A DNA stretch of 64,000 nt, taken from contig NZ_CANLFB010000020.1 in NCBI RefSeq assembly GCF_947489755.1, forward strand, positions 1 to 64,000. Direction: 5' to 3'. Numbering within the stretch: position 1 is the first letter of the stretch; the number at the start of each line of letters is the position of its first letter. The stretch is from an uncultured Psychromonas sp. (GTDB lineage: Bacteria > Pseudomonadota > Gammaproteobacteria > Enterobacterales > Psychromonadaceae). A program made the translations under genes and the position numbers. This document shows positions 46,593-56,761 of the stretch, piece after piece. The notes beneath the pieces were generated by a model. It did no database searches. It was not told the origin of the DNA and saw nothing but the letters and a program-made list of their open reading frames with translations.

Positions 46593-48317
46593 TTAACGCA
46601 ACCAGTTAGTTTTGCTTAACTCAACAATCTCATTACCTTTACCGTTAATGAGCGCTTTCATCATGTATAAACTAAACCCTTTTGCTTGTTCAAGTTTAAT
46701 TTGTGGTGGCATGACCAATTCTTCTTTTGCTGTGTCTACTTCAAGTACAACAGGGCCATTATGTGCGACCATTTCTGCCATAGCATCAGGTAGTGCTTCG
46801 GGATCACTAACATGAATACCTTTTAATCCACAGGCTTCTGCAATTTTTGCAAAGCTTGGGTTATCTAAGTCCGTATCATCAGATAAATAGCCGCTAGCTT
46901 TCATTTCCATCGCAACAAAGCCTAATGAACGGTTGTTATAAACAATGATTTTAATGGGTAAGTTAAGTTGTTTCAGAGAGAGTAAATCGCCCATTAACAT
47001 TGAAAAACCACCATCGCCGCACATTGCAATAACTTGTCGATCGCGGTTCAATGATTGTGCTCCCATTGCTTGGGATAGGGCATTTGCCATTGAGCCATGA
47101 TTAAACGAGCCAATTAATCGACGTTTACCATTCATTGTTAAATAGCGTGCTGCCCAGACGGTCGGAGTACCAACATCACAGGTAAAGATAGTATCTTCTG
47201 CCGCTTGTTCATCTAGTAGACGGGTTAGGTATTGTGGATGTATTAAATTATGAGAAGTTTTACCATTGGCTAATAAATCTAAATCTTGACGTGAGGACTT
47301 ATAGTTTTTAATACATTGCTTTAAATGACTGTCATTACGACCACCTTTAATATGATTCAGTAATCCACCAACCGTATTTTTTGCATCACCTAACACACTA
47401 AAATCAACTTGTACGTGTCGTCCAAGTGAAGCGGGTTGATGGTCAATCTGTAGAATAGTGCTCTTCTCAGGATAAAATGCTTTATAGGGAAAGCTTGTAC
47501 CAATCATTAATAAAGTATCTGCTTGTTGCATCGCATGATAACCCGATGAAAAACCGATTAGCCCAGTCATACCAACATCATATGGATTGTCATATTCAAG
47601 GTATTCTTTACCGCGCATCGCATGCACAATAGGCGCTTGTAGTTTTTCAGCTAGTGCAACGATCTCATCATGTGCATCTTTACAACCAGCGCCACATAGT
47701 AATGTCACTTTTTTACTTTGATTCAGTCTATCTGCCATTTCATTGATATCTGCAATATTTGGCATGTAGGTGGCGGATTTAGGATGATTCCATTTCGCCG
47801 ATGTCCCTTCAGGCATTGCTTTAAGTGCTACATCACCAGGCAAAACAAGTACGCTCACATCATTATGTAAAATCGCTTGGCGCATCGCCGTTTCTAACAT
47901 GTAGGGCATTTGCTCTGGATTAGAGACTAGCTCACAAAATACGCTACATTCTTTGAATAATTCTTGTGGATGAGTCTCTTGGAAATAACTCGAGCCAATT
48001 TCTGAAGAAGGTATGTGTGCTGCGATCGCGAGTACGGGTACTTTATTACGATGACAATCGAATAAACCATTGATTAAATGTAAATTACCAGGTCCACATG
48101 ATCCTGCACAGACGGCTAGTTCTCCTGAAATGTGTGCTTCTGCCCCTGCGGCAAAAGCGGCTGCTTCTTCATGGCGTGTTCCTAACCATTCTATTGTGCC
48201 CATTTTTCGTAAACTATCACTTATTCCGTTGAGTGAATCGCCAGTTACTCCCCAAATTCGCTTTACACCAGCTTGTTCAAGGGTTTGAGTAATAAAACTT
48301 GCGATACTTTGACTCAT
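46593..48317 (-). CDS. poxB: Pyruvate:quinone oxidoreductase (pyruvate oxidase)
   Basis: 574 residues from the ATG at 48317, which has AGGAG eight bases upstream and matches the E. coli PoxB N-terminus; the longer frame to 48401 lacks family similarity. Decarboxylates pyruvate to acetate and CO2 with electrons to quinone, using TPP and FAD. Clear motifs are [50 protein letters not shown] and the TPP motif [20 protein letters not shown]. The C-terminal lipid-binding segment ([17 protein letters not shown]) is conserved, so it should bind the inner membrane. Divergent from the MFS gene at 48854. Confidence 0.95.
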   Translation of the reverse strand: MSQSIASFITQTLEQAGVKRIWGVTGDSLNGISDSLRKMGTIEWLGTRHEEAAAFAAGAEAHISGELAVCAGSCGPGNLHLINGLFDCHRNKVPVLAIAAHIPSSEIGSSYFQETHPQELFKECSVFCELVSNPEQMPYMLETAMRQAILHNDVSVLVLPGDVALKAMPEGTSAKWNHPKSATYMPNIADINEMADRLNQSKKVTLLCGAGCKDAHDEIVALAEKLQAPIVHAMRGKEYLEYDNPYDVGMTGLIGFSSGYHAMQQADTLLMIGTSFPYKAFYPEKSTILQIDHQPASLGRHVQVDFSVLGDAKNTVGGLLNHIKGGRNDSHLKQCIKNYKSSRQDLDLLANGKTSHNLIHPQYLTRLLDEQAAEDTIFTCDVGTPTVWAARYLTMNGKRRLIGSFNHGSMANALSQAMGAQSLNRDRQVIAMCGDGGFSMLMGDLLSLKQLNLPIKIIVYNNRSLGFVAMEMKASGYLSDDTDLDNPSFAKIAEACGLKGIHVSDPEALPDAMAEMVAHNGPVVLEVDTAKEELVMPPQIKLEQAKGFSLYMMKALINGKGNEIVELSKTNWLR

Positions 48318-48853
48318 ATTAAGATGCTCCTCAGTATTATATTTATATAAAAAAATATATTGTGGGTAATAGAGCCAATGATAAACATAAGATCTATACA
48401 ATTATCATCCTCTTGAGAGGCGTTTTTCACAATGGTAGTGGCGATATCCTTTGTAATACTTTGTTATAAGAGGAGATTTTAATATTCGCTGAGAGAATAA
48501 AGAGGGCTGAAAAGTGAGACCTAAAACATAAAACCCTTATTTTAAAACGGATTAGATTGGTTATTGCTGTTTTTTTAAATGCTTCAATATAAAAATATTT
48601 ACGTTATTGGAAAGAATTTTTATCAGTTCAAATGATGTTTTTTTAGTTGGAAAATTCAAATGGTGTTATAAAGCACTAATATAATGCTGGTGGACTAATC
48701 TTTGTCTTTTTTGTTGTCTATTTTTCCTTTATATTTAACTTTCTTGTCGATTGTTTGAACAATCGGATACCTATTTCCTTTCTTCTGAAAAGTGCCGTTC
48801 GTTAGTATCTGTTTAGGAGCAATAAAGCCGCTAAAAAATAAGAGAATTGCCCC
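48318..48853. other. Divergent intergenic region poxB / MFS fusion gene
   Basis: 536 bp, AT-rich, no gene. A small hairpin CCTC-TTGA-GAGG followed by CGTTTTT lies near 48409-48427 on the plus strand but has too short a stem to call. Promoters for both flanking genes must lie here; none is clear enough to assign. Confidence 0.3.
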
Positions 48854-50992
48854 GTGATAATGACGATTAAACCTTTCTTTCTTCTGCTAATAAGCTGTTT
48901 TTTATTAATGACAGGTTATGGCTTGAGCAATATTTTATTACCTGTGCGTATGCAGAATGACGGTATTAGTGTTGATAATATTGGTCTGGTGTTATCGATG
49001 TTGTCGGTGGGGTTCTTAGCCGGTTCATATTACAGCCGTAAGTTGTTGCAACGAGTAGGGCACATTAGAATTTTTGCGATGTGCGGTAGTTTAACCTCAG
49101 TGGCCATTTTAATTTCAGGTCTTTTCCCTGACCCTTATGTACTTGGCCTGATGCGAGTATTGACTGGTTTTTGTATTGCTTGTACCAATGCAACGCTTGA
49201 TAGTTGGTTAAGCTTTAGCGCGACGGAAAAAAATAGAGGACGAATACTCTCTATTAACCAGATGGTATTAATGAGTGCATTGTTTTCAGGGCAGTTTTTA
49301 CTCAGTGTTGCGCCTATTGATGGCATGGTTTTATTTGTTATTTCAGGTGTTTTATTCAGCTTAGCGATTACGCCTATTGTGATCAGCAAACAACAAGGGC
49401 CGATTATTGAAGACAGTGAGTCGATGTCTTTAATTACCATTGCAAAATTATCGCCTCTAGGTGTAGTAAGTTGTTTTTACTGTGGTTTACTCTACGCAGG
49501 TTTACTGAATATGTTACCTATTTTTGCTAATGACCACGGTATTCAGAATCTTAATTTATCGATTTTTATGGGCTCTGCGATTTTAGGGGCCATCATATTC
49601 CAATATCCTATCGCTTACCTTTCTGATCATTTTGACCGTCGAAAAATCATGCTGGGCATGGTTTCAACGATTATCTTAGCTTCCCTAAGCATTCCGTTTT
49701 TAATGGCATTAGATATGTTTAATTTAACGCTATTCGCGATCGCTGTGATTACTGGTGTTGCGGCTTGTTTGTATCCGATGAGTATGTCGGAAACCTTTGA
49801 TAAAGTCTTAAAAACACAAATTCTATCTGCGATGTCTTCACTATTAGTTATTTATGCTTGTGGCAGTATTTTGGGGCCATACCTTGCCTCGTTAACGATG
49901 AAATGGTTTGGCAGCGAAGCGTTATTTTCTTTTATGATTATTGGCGCGAGTACTTTGCTTATTTTCATTATGATACGCATGAAACAACGTTCTGCGTTAC
50001 CGCAAGAAGATCAAGATAACTTCGTGATGCAGACGCCTTCTGGTGCAGTTTCAGTGCTCGACCCTCGTACAGATTATATTGAGCCAGTGTTTAAACAAAG
50101 TGCAGAAGTGGATGTGGCGATTAGCCTTGCGACTAAGAACCCAGCTATTGCGGTCAATATGGCTAAAGCGTTGGCATTAAAAGATCCTCAAAATGCATCA
50201 CATTTAGCGGCGGCTTTGAGTACTATTGATGAAATCAATATTGGTAAACTATATGCGGCGATCACCACTGCAGCCCCTGAAATGGCTGTACATATTGCCG
50301 AAGCATTAACCACCGCTTCTCCTGAACAAGCTGAAGAATTAGTTGACTGGATAACCAATGATCATCCTGAACAATTAACCAGTATTATTGTTGCGATTGC
50401 AAACTCAATGCCAGACAACGGTATTGGTGTCATGGAGTATGCTGCTGAAAATATGTCTGATGAAGATCCTGAGCAATTATTACAAATGACAGAACAATAC
50501 ATGACTGAATTTTCTGACTCTTTAGATGAAATGCGTCCGGTCGATAGAAGTGCTGCAGAGTCTGAACAAACGGCGACTGAGTTGTATAATCGTTTAAGTG
50601 ATGTGTCGCCTGAGCATTCTGCTGAAATTGCATTAACAGTCTCTGAAGCGTTACCTGAATCTTCTAATATGGTTGCAGAAGCCTATGTGAGTAACTTGAT
50701 TGAAGGTGAAAATGAGCAGAAAGATAATACGGATTCAGCTGAAAATATCGAAGACGCGGTTAACGATTATTTATCTCAAGTAGTAGAGAATATGCCTGAA
50801 TATGCGGTAGACGTTGCTAGTACCTTTATTGATTCCGTGCCTGAAGTGGCTTCCGAAATGGTTGAGTTGTTGCAAGACGCCGACGCGGTTGATAGCGGTG
50901 ATTTAAGTGCATCAATTGACGATAAACCAGAAGAGAATTCGATAGAAGAACAATTATCAGATGCGGTGGAAACGCAGAAACTTGATAGTTAA
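48854..50992 (+). CDS. MFS transporter with C-terminal Pro-Glu helical-repeat domain
   Basis: 712 residues (GTG start; an ATG two codons later at 48860 is equally possible). Residues 1-378 are a 12-segment MFS transporter of the YcaD-like group with the 2-3 loop SRKLLQRVGHIR. Residues about 410-712 are an acidic, soluble tail of units of about 15-16 residues usually starting Pro-Glu/Gln: PQNASHLAAALSTIDE, PEMAVHIAEALTTAS, PEQAEELVDWITNDH, PEHSAEIALTVSEAL. It resembles an alpha-helical repeat scaffold. Substrate and role of the tail are unknown. Monocistronic. Confidence 0.8.
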   Translation: MIMTIKPFFLLLISCFLLMTGYGLSNILLPVRMQNDGISVDNIGLVLSMLSVGFLAGSYYSRKLLQRVGHIRIFAMCGSLTSVAILISGLFPDPYVLGLMRVLTGFCIACTNATLDSWLSFSATEKNRGRILSINQMVLMSALFSGQFLLSVAPIDGMVLFVISGVLFSLAITPIVISKQQGPIIEDSESMSLITIAKLSPLGVVSCFYCGLLYAGLLNMLPIFANDHGIQNLNLSIFMGSAILGAIIFQYPIAYLSDHFDRRKIMLGMVSTIILASLSIPFLMALDMFNLTLFAIAVITGVAACLYPMSMSETFDKVLKTQILSAMSSLLVIYACGSILGPYLASLTMKWFGSEALFSFMIIGASTLLIFIMIRMKQRSALPQEDQDNFVMQTPSGAVSVLDPRTDYIEPVFKQSAEVDVAISLATKNPAIAVNMAKALALKDPQNASHLAAALSTIDEINIGKLYAAITTAAPEMAVHIAEALTTASPEQAEELVDWITNDHPEQLTSIIVAIANSMPDNGIGVMEYAAENMSDEDPEQLLQMTEQYMTEFSDSLDEMRPVDRSAAESEQTATELYNRLSDVSPEHSAEIALTVSEALPESSNMVAEAYVSNLIEGENEQKDNTDSAENIEDAVNDYLSQVVENMPEYAVDVASTFIDSVPEVASEMVELLQDADAVDSGDLSASIDDKPEENSIEEQLSDAVETQKLDS

Positions 50993-51008
50993 TGGTTTTA
51001 TTTTTTCA

Positions 51009-51043
51009 GGCTTATTAACTTGGATTGCTCTTGTTAATAAGCC
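51009..51043. repeat. Inverted repeat between MFS fusion gene and GntR gene
   Basis: GGCTTATTAAC and GTTAATAAGCC form an 11-bp perfect stem with a 13-base loop between convergent genes. No T tract follows on either side, so it may be a weak or Rho-assisted terminator. Confidence 0.6.
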
Positions 51044-51075
51044 AAGGTAATAAACCATTGAGATTTTTTAGTTAA

Positions 51076-51891
51076 CTACTTTCCTAAAGGATAAGAATCA
51101 AATAAGTAACCATCGAAATTTTCATCTTCTACATCAGATAATGACAGTAAGGTGGTTTTTACATTCTCTAAATGACCCCACATTGCTTTTTTAGCGGTTA
51201 CTGCATCTTTCTTTTGCAACGCGGCTAAGATTAACGCGTGATCATTTAACCAGGTTTGTCGGTAATCTTTAGTATCAATATGGGCATGTAATTGTGCCCA
51301 CATTAAACTCTCTTCTCGTATTCTCCACATCAGTTTGACCATATCCACTAGAAAAGTATTCTTTGTGGCTTCTGCAATCAAGATATGAAAATCACGATCG
51401 TATTCTTCGTTACTATTACCATTTGCTAATGCTTCCTTTTCTTTTTCAAGGACTTTGCGCATTGCGCTGATTTCAGATTTAGTAATTTGATGCGCCGCAA
51501 ACTCTACGATATTACTTTCTATGAGTTGGCGTGCCTGTAATAGCTCAAAAGGGCCGATATCGGTACCTGTTAAACCTGAAAAGGCAGATAACATTGTTGC
51601 ATCAATTGAATTGTTCGTGTCACTTTGAGGCGCATTATCAGGCTGTGGTAAGTTGATGACATAAACGCCAGAGCCTTTACGTACTTCTACTAAACCTTCA
51701 ATTTCTAACATGATAATAGCTTCACGAATTACCGTGCGGCTAACACCATAGGATTCAGCAATATCACGTTCTGTTGGTAAGCGATCGCCAACTTTATAAA
51801 TATTCTGAGATAACTGGTCTCTTAATTCAGTACCAATGACCACGTAACGTCGAGTGTTAGGTGATTGTGATTGAGCATGATTAATAGACAT
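51076..51891 (-). CDS. GntR/FCD-family regulator (UxuR/ExuR-type)
   Basis: 271 residues. The N-terminal winged helix (about 15-80) has the GntR signature RLPTERDIAESYGVSRTVIR. The FCD ligand domain (about 105-245) has metal-binding His and Asp positions in DRDFHILIAEA and HALILAAL. The overall pattern matches hexuronate regulators UxuR/ExuR. Upstream of uxuB on the other side of a terminator. Palindromes like UxuR/ExuR boxes occur in the uxuB-uxuA gap and near 56580, making it their likely binder. Confidence 0.85.
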   Translation of the reverse strand: MSINHAQSQSPNTRRYVVIGTELRDQLSQNIYKVGDRLPTERDIAESYGVSRTVIREAIIMLEIEGLVEVRKGSGVYVINLPQPDNAPQSDTNNSIDATMLSAFSGLTGTDIGPFELLQARQLIESNIVEFAAHQITKSEISAMRKVLEKEKEALANGNSNEEYDRDFHILIAEATKNTFLVDMVKLMWRIREESLMWAQLHAHIDTKDYRQTWLNDHALILAALQKKDAVTAKKAMWGHLENVKTTLLSLSDVEDENFDGYLFDSYPLGK

Positions 51892-52051
51892 CTTAATAGT
51901 TTCTCAGTTAATTAAATTTAAGGAGGAATAGTGTATAGAAAAACCAAAATAACTCTATCTATTTCAATATTGAAGGAAAGAAATGAGAACTTAGTTTTCC
52001 AGATTATCTTTCTATCAATTAAGCTAATGAGTTTAAAATATTAGTAACAAT

Positions 52052-52094
52052 AAAACACTGAAAAGGCTTTTAAGCTAAGCCTTTTCAGTGTTTT
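52052..52094. terminator. Terminator of uxuB
   Basis: An 18-bp perfect inverted repeat (52052-52069 and 52077-52094) with a 7-base loop and A/T-run ends lies 26 bp beyond the uxuB stop; it can function in either direction. Confidence 0.9.
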
Positions 52095-52119
52095 ACGTTT
52101 TTTAATTTAACCGCTTTTT

Positions 52120-53580
52120 TTATAGCGTTGAAACAGCGTAACAAGCACCTTTAGTATTAACAAGCATATAAGCTTTGGTTAAGGTGTTTACAAATGCTGT
52201 GTTCAATAATAAAGAAGGGTCAAAAATACTTTCAATGGAAAGAAAGGCTTTAACGCGTTCTGTTGGGTCAATATGATTAGCATTAATGGTACAAAACTTT
52301 TTTGCTAATGGATCTTTAACATCAATGGCATTGCCCCGTTCGTCGATGCCTTTTACATAGCGCATCCAACCAGCGATGGCGATTGCTATCCATTTATAGT
52401 CACTACCGTTGTCTAAATGAAACTTGAGTGAAGCACCGAATCGTTGTGGTATTTTTTGACTACCATCCATCGCTATTTGCCATGTTTGGTGCTTTAGCGA
52501 TGGATTGGCAAAGCGTTGAATAAGGGATGAAGCATAGTCTTCTAAGTCGGTTCCTTCTGGCATAGTTAACGTAACAGCTTGAGCTTTTAACATCATATCA
52601 AAGGCTGCATTTCGATATGCTTGATTGGTCATGGTATCTGAAATATGGGTATAACCACCGAGATAGCCTAAATAAGCAAGAAATGAATGGGTGCCGTTAA
52701 GCATTCTTAATTTCATTTCTTCAAATGGGACAACATCCTTAACAAATTCAGCGCCCGCAACATTCCAATCTGGTCTGCCTTGAATAAAGTTATCTTCAAT
52801 AACCCACTGGCGGAAAGGTTCACAAGCAACGGCACAAGGGTCGTTGGTACCAGATAACTTTGCTATTTCAATAAGTGTTTCGGGTGTTACTGCAGGAACG
52901 ATGCGATCGACCATAGTACAAGGGAAGCTTGTGTTATCTTCTATCCATTGAGCAAGTTGTGTATCTAATAATGTTGCAAAACCTAATACAGCGGCTTTCG
53001 CTACGTGACCATTTTCTTGTACATTGTCACATGACATAACAGAAAAACCTTTTAGCCCTCGTTGTTTACGTAAACGCAGTGCCTCAACAATATAACCAAT
53101 CGCTGAGTTAGGTTCACTTGGATTTTCTAAGTCATGAATAATAAGTGAGTTAGTTGGGTCTAGTTGACCTGTTGAATGGTCAACACAATAGCCTTTTTCT
53201 GTAATCGTCATAGAGACAATGGAGACTTGTTCTTCGGCCATTTTTTCAATAATCGCCTGTTGACTATCTAATTTAGGATGGAGCGATTCTTTGATCGAAC
53301 CTACCATTTTAATTATATTTTCGTTAGCGCCTTTTTCAGCGACTAAATAGCGATGATTTTGTAAACGGAGTTTTTTAATGATGTCACTGCCAGTGAATAA
53401 ATTAACTTCGCAAATACCCCAGTCAGATTGTGTTTTTTCAAGCATTTCATTGGTATATAACGCTTGATGCGCTCGGTGAAATGCCCCAAACCCAATATGT
53501 ACAATACGTGTTTTCAACGTCGCTTGGTCAACTTGGCTAGCGATAACGGTTGTTTTTAAAGGTGGCTTTGTGATTGACAT
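52120..53580 (-). CDS. uxuB: D-fructuronate reductase / mannitol dehydrogenase family
   Basis: 486 residues, the length of UxuB. The Rossmann segment RIVHIGFGAFHRAHQALY is at about 24-41. The catalytic region has KLRMLNGTHSFLAYLG with the conserved Lys/Asn/His. Reduces D-fructuronate (and possibly tagaturonate or mannuronate-derived ketouronates) to D-mannonate with NADH. Divergent from uxuA across a 381-bp operator region. A plain mannitol or arabinitol dehydrogenase is excluded mainly by the uxuA neighbour. Confidence 0.9.
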   Translation of the reverse strand: MSITKPPLKTTVIASQVDQATLKTRIVHIGFGAFHRAHQALYTNEMLEKTQSDWGICEVNLFTGSDIIKKLRLQNHRYLVAEKGANENIIKMVGSIKESLHPKLDSQQAIIEKMAEEQVSIVSMTITEKGYCVDHSTGQLDPTNSLIIHDLENPSEPNSAIGYIVEALRLRKQRGLKGFSVMSCDNVQENGHVAKAAVLGFATLLDTQLAQWIEDNTSFPCTMVDRIVPAVTPETLIEIAKLSGTNDPCAVACEPFRQWVIEDNFIQGRPDWNVAGAEFVKDVVPFEEMKLRMLNGTHSFLAYLGYLGGYTHISDTMTNQAYRNAAFDMMLKAQAVTLTMPEGTDLEDYASSLIQRFANPSLKHQTWQIAMDGSQKIPQRFGASLKFHLDNGSDYKWIAIAIAGWMRYVKGIDERGNAIDVKDPLAKKFCTINANHIDPTERVKAFLSIESIFDPSLLLNTAFVNTLTKAYMLVNTKGACYAVSTL

Positions 53581-53755
53581 AATTTCTCCGGACTCATCAA
53601 CATCAGTAACAAATCATCTATTTTACTAAGTTGAAGTTGTTGTTAATTTTTAATTATTGGACGATCAAATTTAAGCTTGAATTCAAGTAATAGGCTCTGT
53701 GGTTACATTAAAACACTTTAAGATTAAATTATAAGTGGTAGAGCAATATCGCATT

Positions 53756-53799
53756 ATTGGTATGCAATCTATATTATTTTTTATATTTGGTAAACCAGT
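53756..53799. promoter_or_regulatory. Two UxuR/ExuR-like operator sites
   Basis: ATTGGTATGCAAT (53756-53768) keeps one good half of the ExuR/UxuR consensus AAATTGGTATACCAATTT (from memory). TTTGGTAAACCAGT (53786-53799) is a near-palindrome with intact TTGGT and ACCA. Both lie in the uxuB-uxuA divergent gap. Binding by the GntR/FCD regulator at 51076 is inferred. Confidence 0.55.
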
Positions 53800-53861
53800 G
53801 CTTGTTTTTATATTGCGAAATTCACTGCTATCCCTTATATTTAATGGGTAAATGGTCTTTT

Positions 53862-53877
53862 AATTGGAATTCCAATT
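53862..53877. promoter_or_regulatory. Perfect palindrome, UxuR/ExuR-like operator
   Basis: AATTGGAATTCCAATT is a perfect 16-bp palindrome matching the outer bases of the ExuR/UxuR consensus. It lies about 85 bp before the uxuA ATG. The remainder of the 53581-53961 gap shows no other feature. Confidence 0.6.
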
Positions 53878-53961
53878 TTTGTTTTTATTAATTATTAGCA
53901 ATAAATATAAGCGAATATTAACGTAGAAATGAATATGGAAATGAGTGTAGAGAGGTAAATA

Positions 53962-55146
53962 ATGGAACAGACTTGGCGTTGGTATGGACCAAACGATCCC
54001 GTTTCTTTGGATGATATTAAACAAGCTGGCGCGACGGGTATTGTGAATGCTTTGCATCATATTAAAAACGGTGAAGTCTGGACCGTTGAAGAGATTCTAA
54101 AGCGTAAAGCAATAATCGAAGAGAAAGGCTTAACTTGGTCTGTTGTTGAGAGTGTTCCTGTCCATGAAGAAATTAAAACCCAAACAGGTAACTTTCAGCA
54201 ATGGATAGATAATTATAAGCAAACCATTGAAAACCTTGCTAAAAGTGGTATTGATACCGTTTGTTATAACTTTATGCCTGTATTAGATTGGACGCGTACC
54301 GATCTTGCTTTTGAGATGGAAGATGGTTCTCGCGCCTTACGTTTTGATCAAATTGCTTTTGCTGCATTTGAACTCCATATATTAAAAAGACCTGGTGCAG
54401 AGTCCGCTTACACGCCAGAAGAGATTGCACAGGCACAAGTTTACTTTAATAACATGACTCAAGCTGATATTGATAAGTTAACCTCCAATATCATCGCAGG
54501 TTTACCCGGCGCAGAAGAAGGTTATACGTTAGTTGAATTTCAGGCTCAACTAGACCGTTATAATGGCATCAGTAAAGATAAATTACGTGAACATTTAGCG
54601 TACTTTTTGAAATCTTTAATGCCTGTTTGTGATGCCACTGGTTTAAAGATGGCAGTACATCCTGACGATCCACCACGTCCTATTCTTGGCTTGCCACGTA
54701 TTGTTTCAACCATTGAAGATATTGAATGGCTAACGACTGAGATTCCAAGCCAACAAAATGGATTAACTATGTGTACGGGTTCTTACGGTGTGCGTGGTGA
54801 TAATGATTTAGTTAATATGATTAAACAGTATGGAAGTCGTATTTACTTCACGCATTTGCGTTCGACAATGCGAGAAGATAACCCAATGAGCTTCCATGAA
54901 GCGGCACACCTTAATGGTGATGTTGATATGTACAATGTTGTCATGGCGATCCTTGAAGAAGAGCATCGTAGAGAGAATAACGGGGAAGGTCGTGCGATCC
55001 CTATGCGTCCTGATCATGGCCATCAAATGTTGGATGATTTACGAAAAGAAACGAATCCTGGATATTCTGCAATTGGTAGATTAAAAGGGTTAGCGGAGAT
55101 TAGAGGTTTAGAAATGGGGTTAAAACGTAGCTTTTTTAAGACGTAG
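53962..55146 (+). CDS. uxuA: D-mannonate dehydratase
   Basis: 394 residues as expected. Converts D-mannonate to 2-keto-3-deoxygluconate. Family text includes [20 protein letters not shown] at the N-terminus, [18 protein letters not shown] and [16 protein letters not shown], with metal-binding His/Cys/Asp positions and the C-terminal [16 protein letters not shown] site upstream. Complements UxuB in the same region. Terminator follows. Confidence 0.96.
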   Translation: MEQTWRWYGPNDPVSLDDIKQAGATGIVNALHHIKNGEVWTVEEILKRKAIIEEKGLTWSVVESVPVHEEIKTQTGNFQQWIDNYKQTIENLAKSGIDTVCYNFMPVLDWTRTDLAFEMEDGSRALRFDQIAFAAFELHILKRPGAESAYTPEEIAQAQVYFNNMTQADIDKLTSNIIAGLPGAEEGYTLVEFQAQLDRYNGISKDKLREHLAYFLKSLMPVCDATGLKMAVHPDDPPRPILGLPRIVSTIEDIEWLTTEIPSQQNGLTMCTGSYGVRGDNDLVNMIKQYGSRIYFTHLRSTMREDNPMSFHEAAHLNGDVDMYNVVMAILEEEHRRENNGEGRAIPMRPDHGHQMLDDLRKETNPGYSAIGRLKGLAEIRGLEMGLKRSFFKT

Positions 55147-55188
55147 CTTTTTAATAGTATTACATACGTTATTTTCTATTGTAACTTG

Positions 55189-55217
55189 ACCGAGCATTTA
55201 AAAGCTCGGTTTTTTTA
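55189..55217 (+). terminator. Terminator of uxuA
   Basis: ACCGAGC / GCTCGGT stem of 7 bp with loop ATTTAAAA, followed by seven T. Confidence 0.92.
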
Positions 55218-55348
55218 TGTCTTGATATTTATCTAACACTATCTTTTATTTTAATTAAAGTATTGATAATAAATGTTTTTTTTGCTTTATTGTTAAATGC
55301 TTTTATAGAGGTTTCTCCCCCACTCGAGATGGGAGAGAAATAAATTAT

Positions 55349-56437
55349 TTATTGATCGCTTAAAGGTGGGTAACACTCGATAATTTCTACACCATCACTT
55401 GAAGTAATAGTAAATTCCTCAAGGCCGTAAGGGCAGAAGAAAGTATCATATTGCGATAGCGTCAAAGACTCAGTCCCGGTTTTTATAGTACATGAGCCTT
55501 TAGTGATCACACCGATAAAGAACTCGTCTTCTATTTTCTGAACACTTCCTTTAATTGTCGATTTACAAATTCTAAATCGATCAGTGGCTTGGCTACCCAC
55601 TAAAGACTCTTTGTAAGAATGATCATTATATTGCGTTACTTTCTGTGCTTTTTGTTGAAAATGCTCTTTGATATATTCAGGCGTATATTGAGTATAATCA
55701 AATACATCTAAACAAAAATCTAAGCCTCTTTTCATAAATCGCGCCTCTTCAGGCAAAGTATAACCAGACTTCTCAAACTCAAACCTTACAGCCCAATCAG
55801 AAGGTTCCATCACTTCAATCATTAAAATACCTTCGCCAATGGCATGAGGCATGCCGCCTGGGATATAAAAGCAATCATTTGGTTTGACGGGGATTTTCTT
55901 AAAGCACGCTTCTATTTTCTCCATGTCTTGATTTTCAATCATGTCTTTAAAATCTTCACGACTAGGTGGATTTTGGAAGCCTAAGTAAATATAAGGGTCT
56001 GAGACATCTTCTCTAATATCAAGTATGTAATAAGCTTCTGCTTTGCCCGAGTTTGAGTTTAAATGTAGTTTTGCAAACTCAGCCGTTGGGTGTGCTTGAA
56101 AGTGTAATCTTACAGAAGAGTCTAAATACTTTACCAGTACCATTGGGTTCTTCGTGTATTTCTTAGCATGCTTTGGGCCTAAAAAATAATCCGGATCTGA
56201 CTGAATTAATGCTCCAAAGTCAGTGCCTTGAGATGATATTAACGCTGTTGATATGCCTTCTACATGTGATTCTCTGCCGGGGTTTACTGCTCGAGTCGTA
56301 GAGGCTATCCACTCTTCAGGGAAGTGGGCATCAGTTGGCTCTTCCACATTTTGTAGGCCATCAAGTGTTTTTCCACCAACATAAGAGCGCCATACTCTGT
56401 TAGGTGCGAAAGTGATTAATTGTCCTTTGTAATGCAT
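55349..56437 (-). CDS. Class I mannose-6-phosphate isomerase-like protein
   Basis: 362 residues. Cupin metallo-isomerase pattern: RLHFQAHPTAEFAK with the zinc-ligand Gln/His, AEAYYIL glutamate, and DCFYIPGGMPHAIGEG with the second His, then the C-terminal cupin. Interconverts mannose-6-P and fructose-6-P in type I PMIs, but this subgroup is divergent and may act on another sugar. AGGAG precedes the ATG. A UxuR-like palindrome lies about 135 bp upstream, linking it to the uxu region. Confidence 0.8.
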   Translation of the reverse strand: MHYKGQLITFAPNRVWRSYVGGKTLDGLQNVEEPTDAHFPEEWIASTTRAVNPGRESHVEGISTALISSQGTDFGALIQSDPDYFLGPKHAKKYTKNPMVLVKYLDSSVRLHFQAHPTAEFAKLHLNSNSGKAEAYYILDIREDVSDPYIYLGFQNPPSREDFKDMIENQDMEKIEACFKKIPVKPNDCFYIPGGMPHAIGEGILMIEVMEPSDWAVRFEFEKSGYTLPEEARFMKRGLDFCLDVFDYTQYTPEYIKEHFQQKAQKVTQYNDHSYKESLVGSQATDRFRICKSTIKGSVQKIEDEFFIGVITKGSCTIKTGTESLTLSQYDTFFCPYGLEEFTITSSDGVEIIECYPPLSDQ

Positions 56438-56571
56438 AAGATGCTCTCCTGATTAAAGCCTTATATTTATGTCAGTGCTTTTTGTATTAAGTGTTCTTAA
56501 TTGTTTAATTAAAAGGTTGTTTGTTCTGACCGATATTAATGGAAGTGTTAAGAATGGCATTATTATACTGC

Positions 56572-56587
56572 AATTGGTTTACCAAAT
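56572..56587. promoter_or_regulatory. UxuR/ExuR-like operator upstream of the PMI-like gene
   Basis: AATTGGTTTACCAAAT carries TTGGT and ACCAA arms, the same pattern as the sites in the uxuB-uxuA gap, and fits the ExuR/UxuR consensus closely. The surrounding 56438-56761 interval holds only this and the terminator at 56677. Confidence 0.6.
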
Positions 56588-56676
56588 GTTGTTTTTTAAA
56601 AAATGCTATGTAACAGTTGTGAACTAGGCTTGTTTTGTTTTTATTGGTATGCCAGTTATGAGTGTGTGTGGAATAG

Positions 56677-56707
56677 TAAAAGCCTATTTCATTGAAATAG
56701 GCTTTTA
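56677..56707. terminator. Terminator of the first PL7 lyase gene
   Basis: A perfect 14-bp stem (56677-56690 and 56694-56707) with loop ATT and A/T-run ends, 55 bp past the lyase stop. Confidence 0.87.
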
Positions 56708-56761
56708 TGTATAGGTAAAATTATTATTTAATAAGGCTATGTAAAATAGCTAGTTACTCGA

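Noticed and set aside
48318-48401. 28-residue N-terminal extension of poxB
   Set aside because: No similarity to PoxB, while the ATG at 48317 has an AGGAG site and matches the E. coli start.
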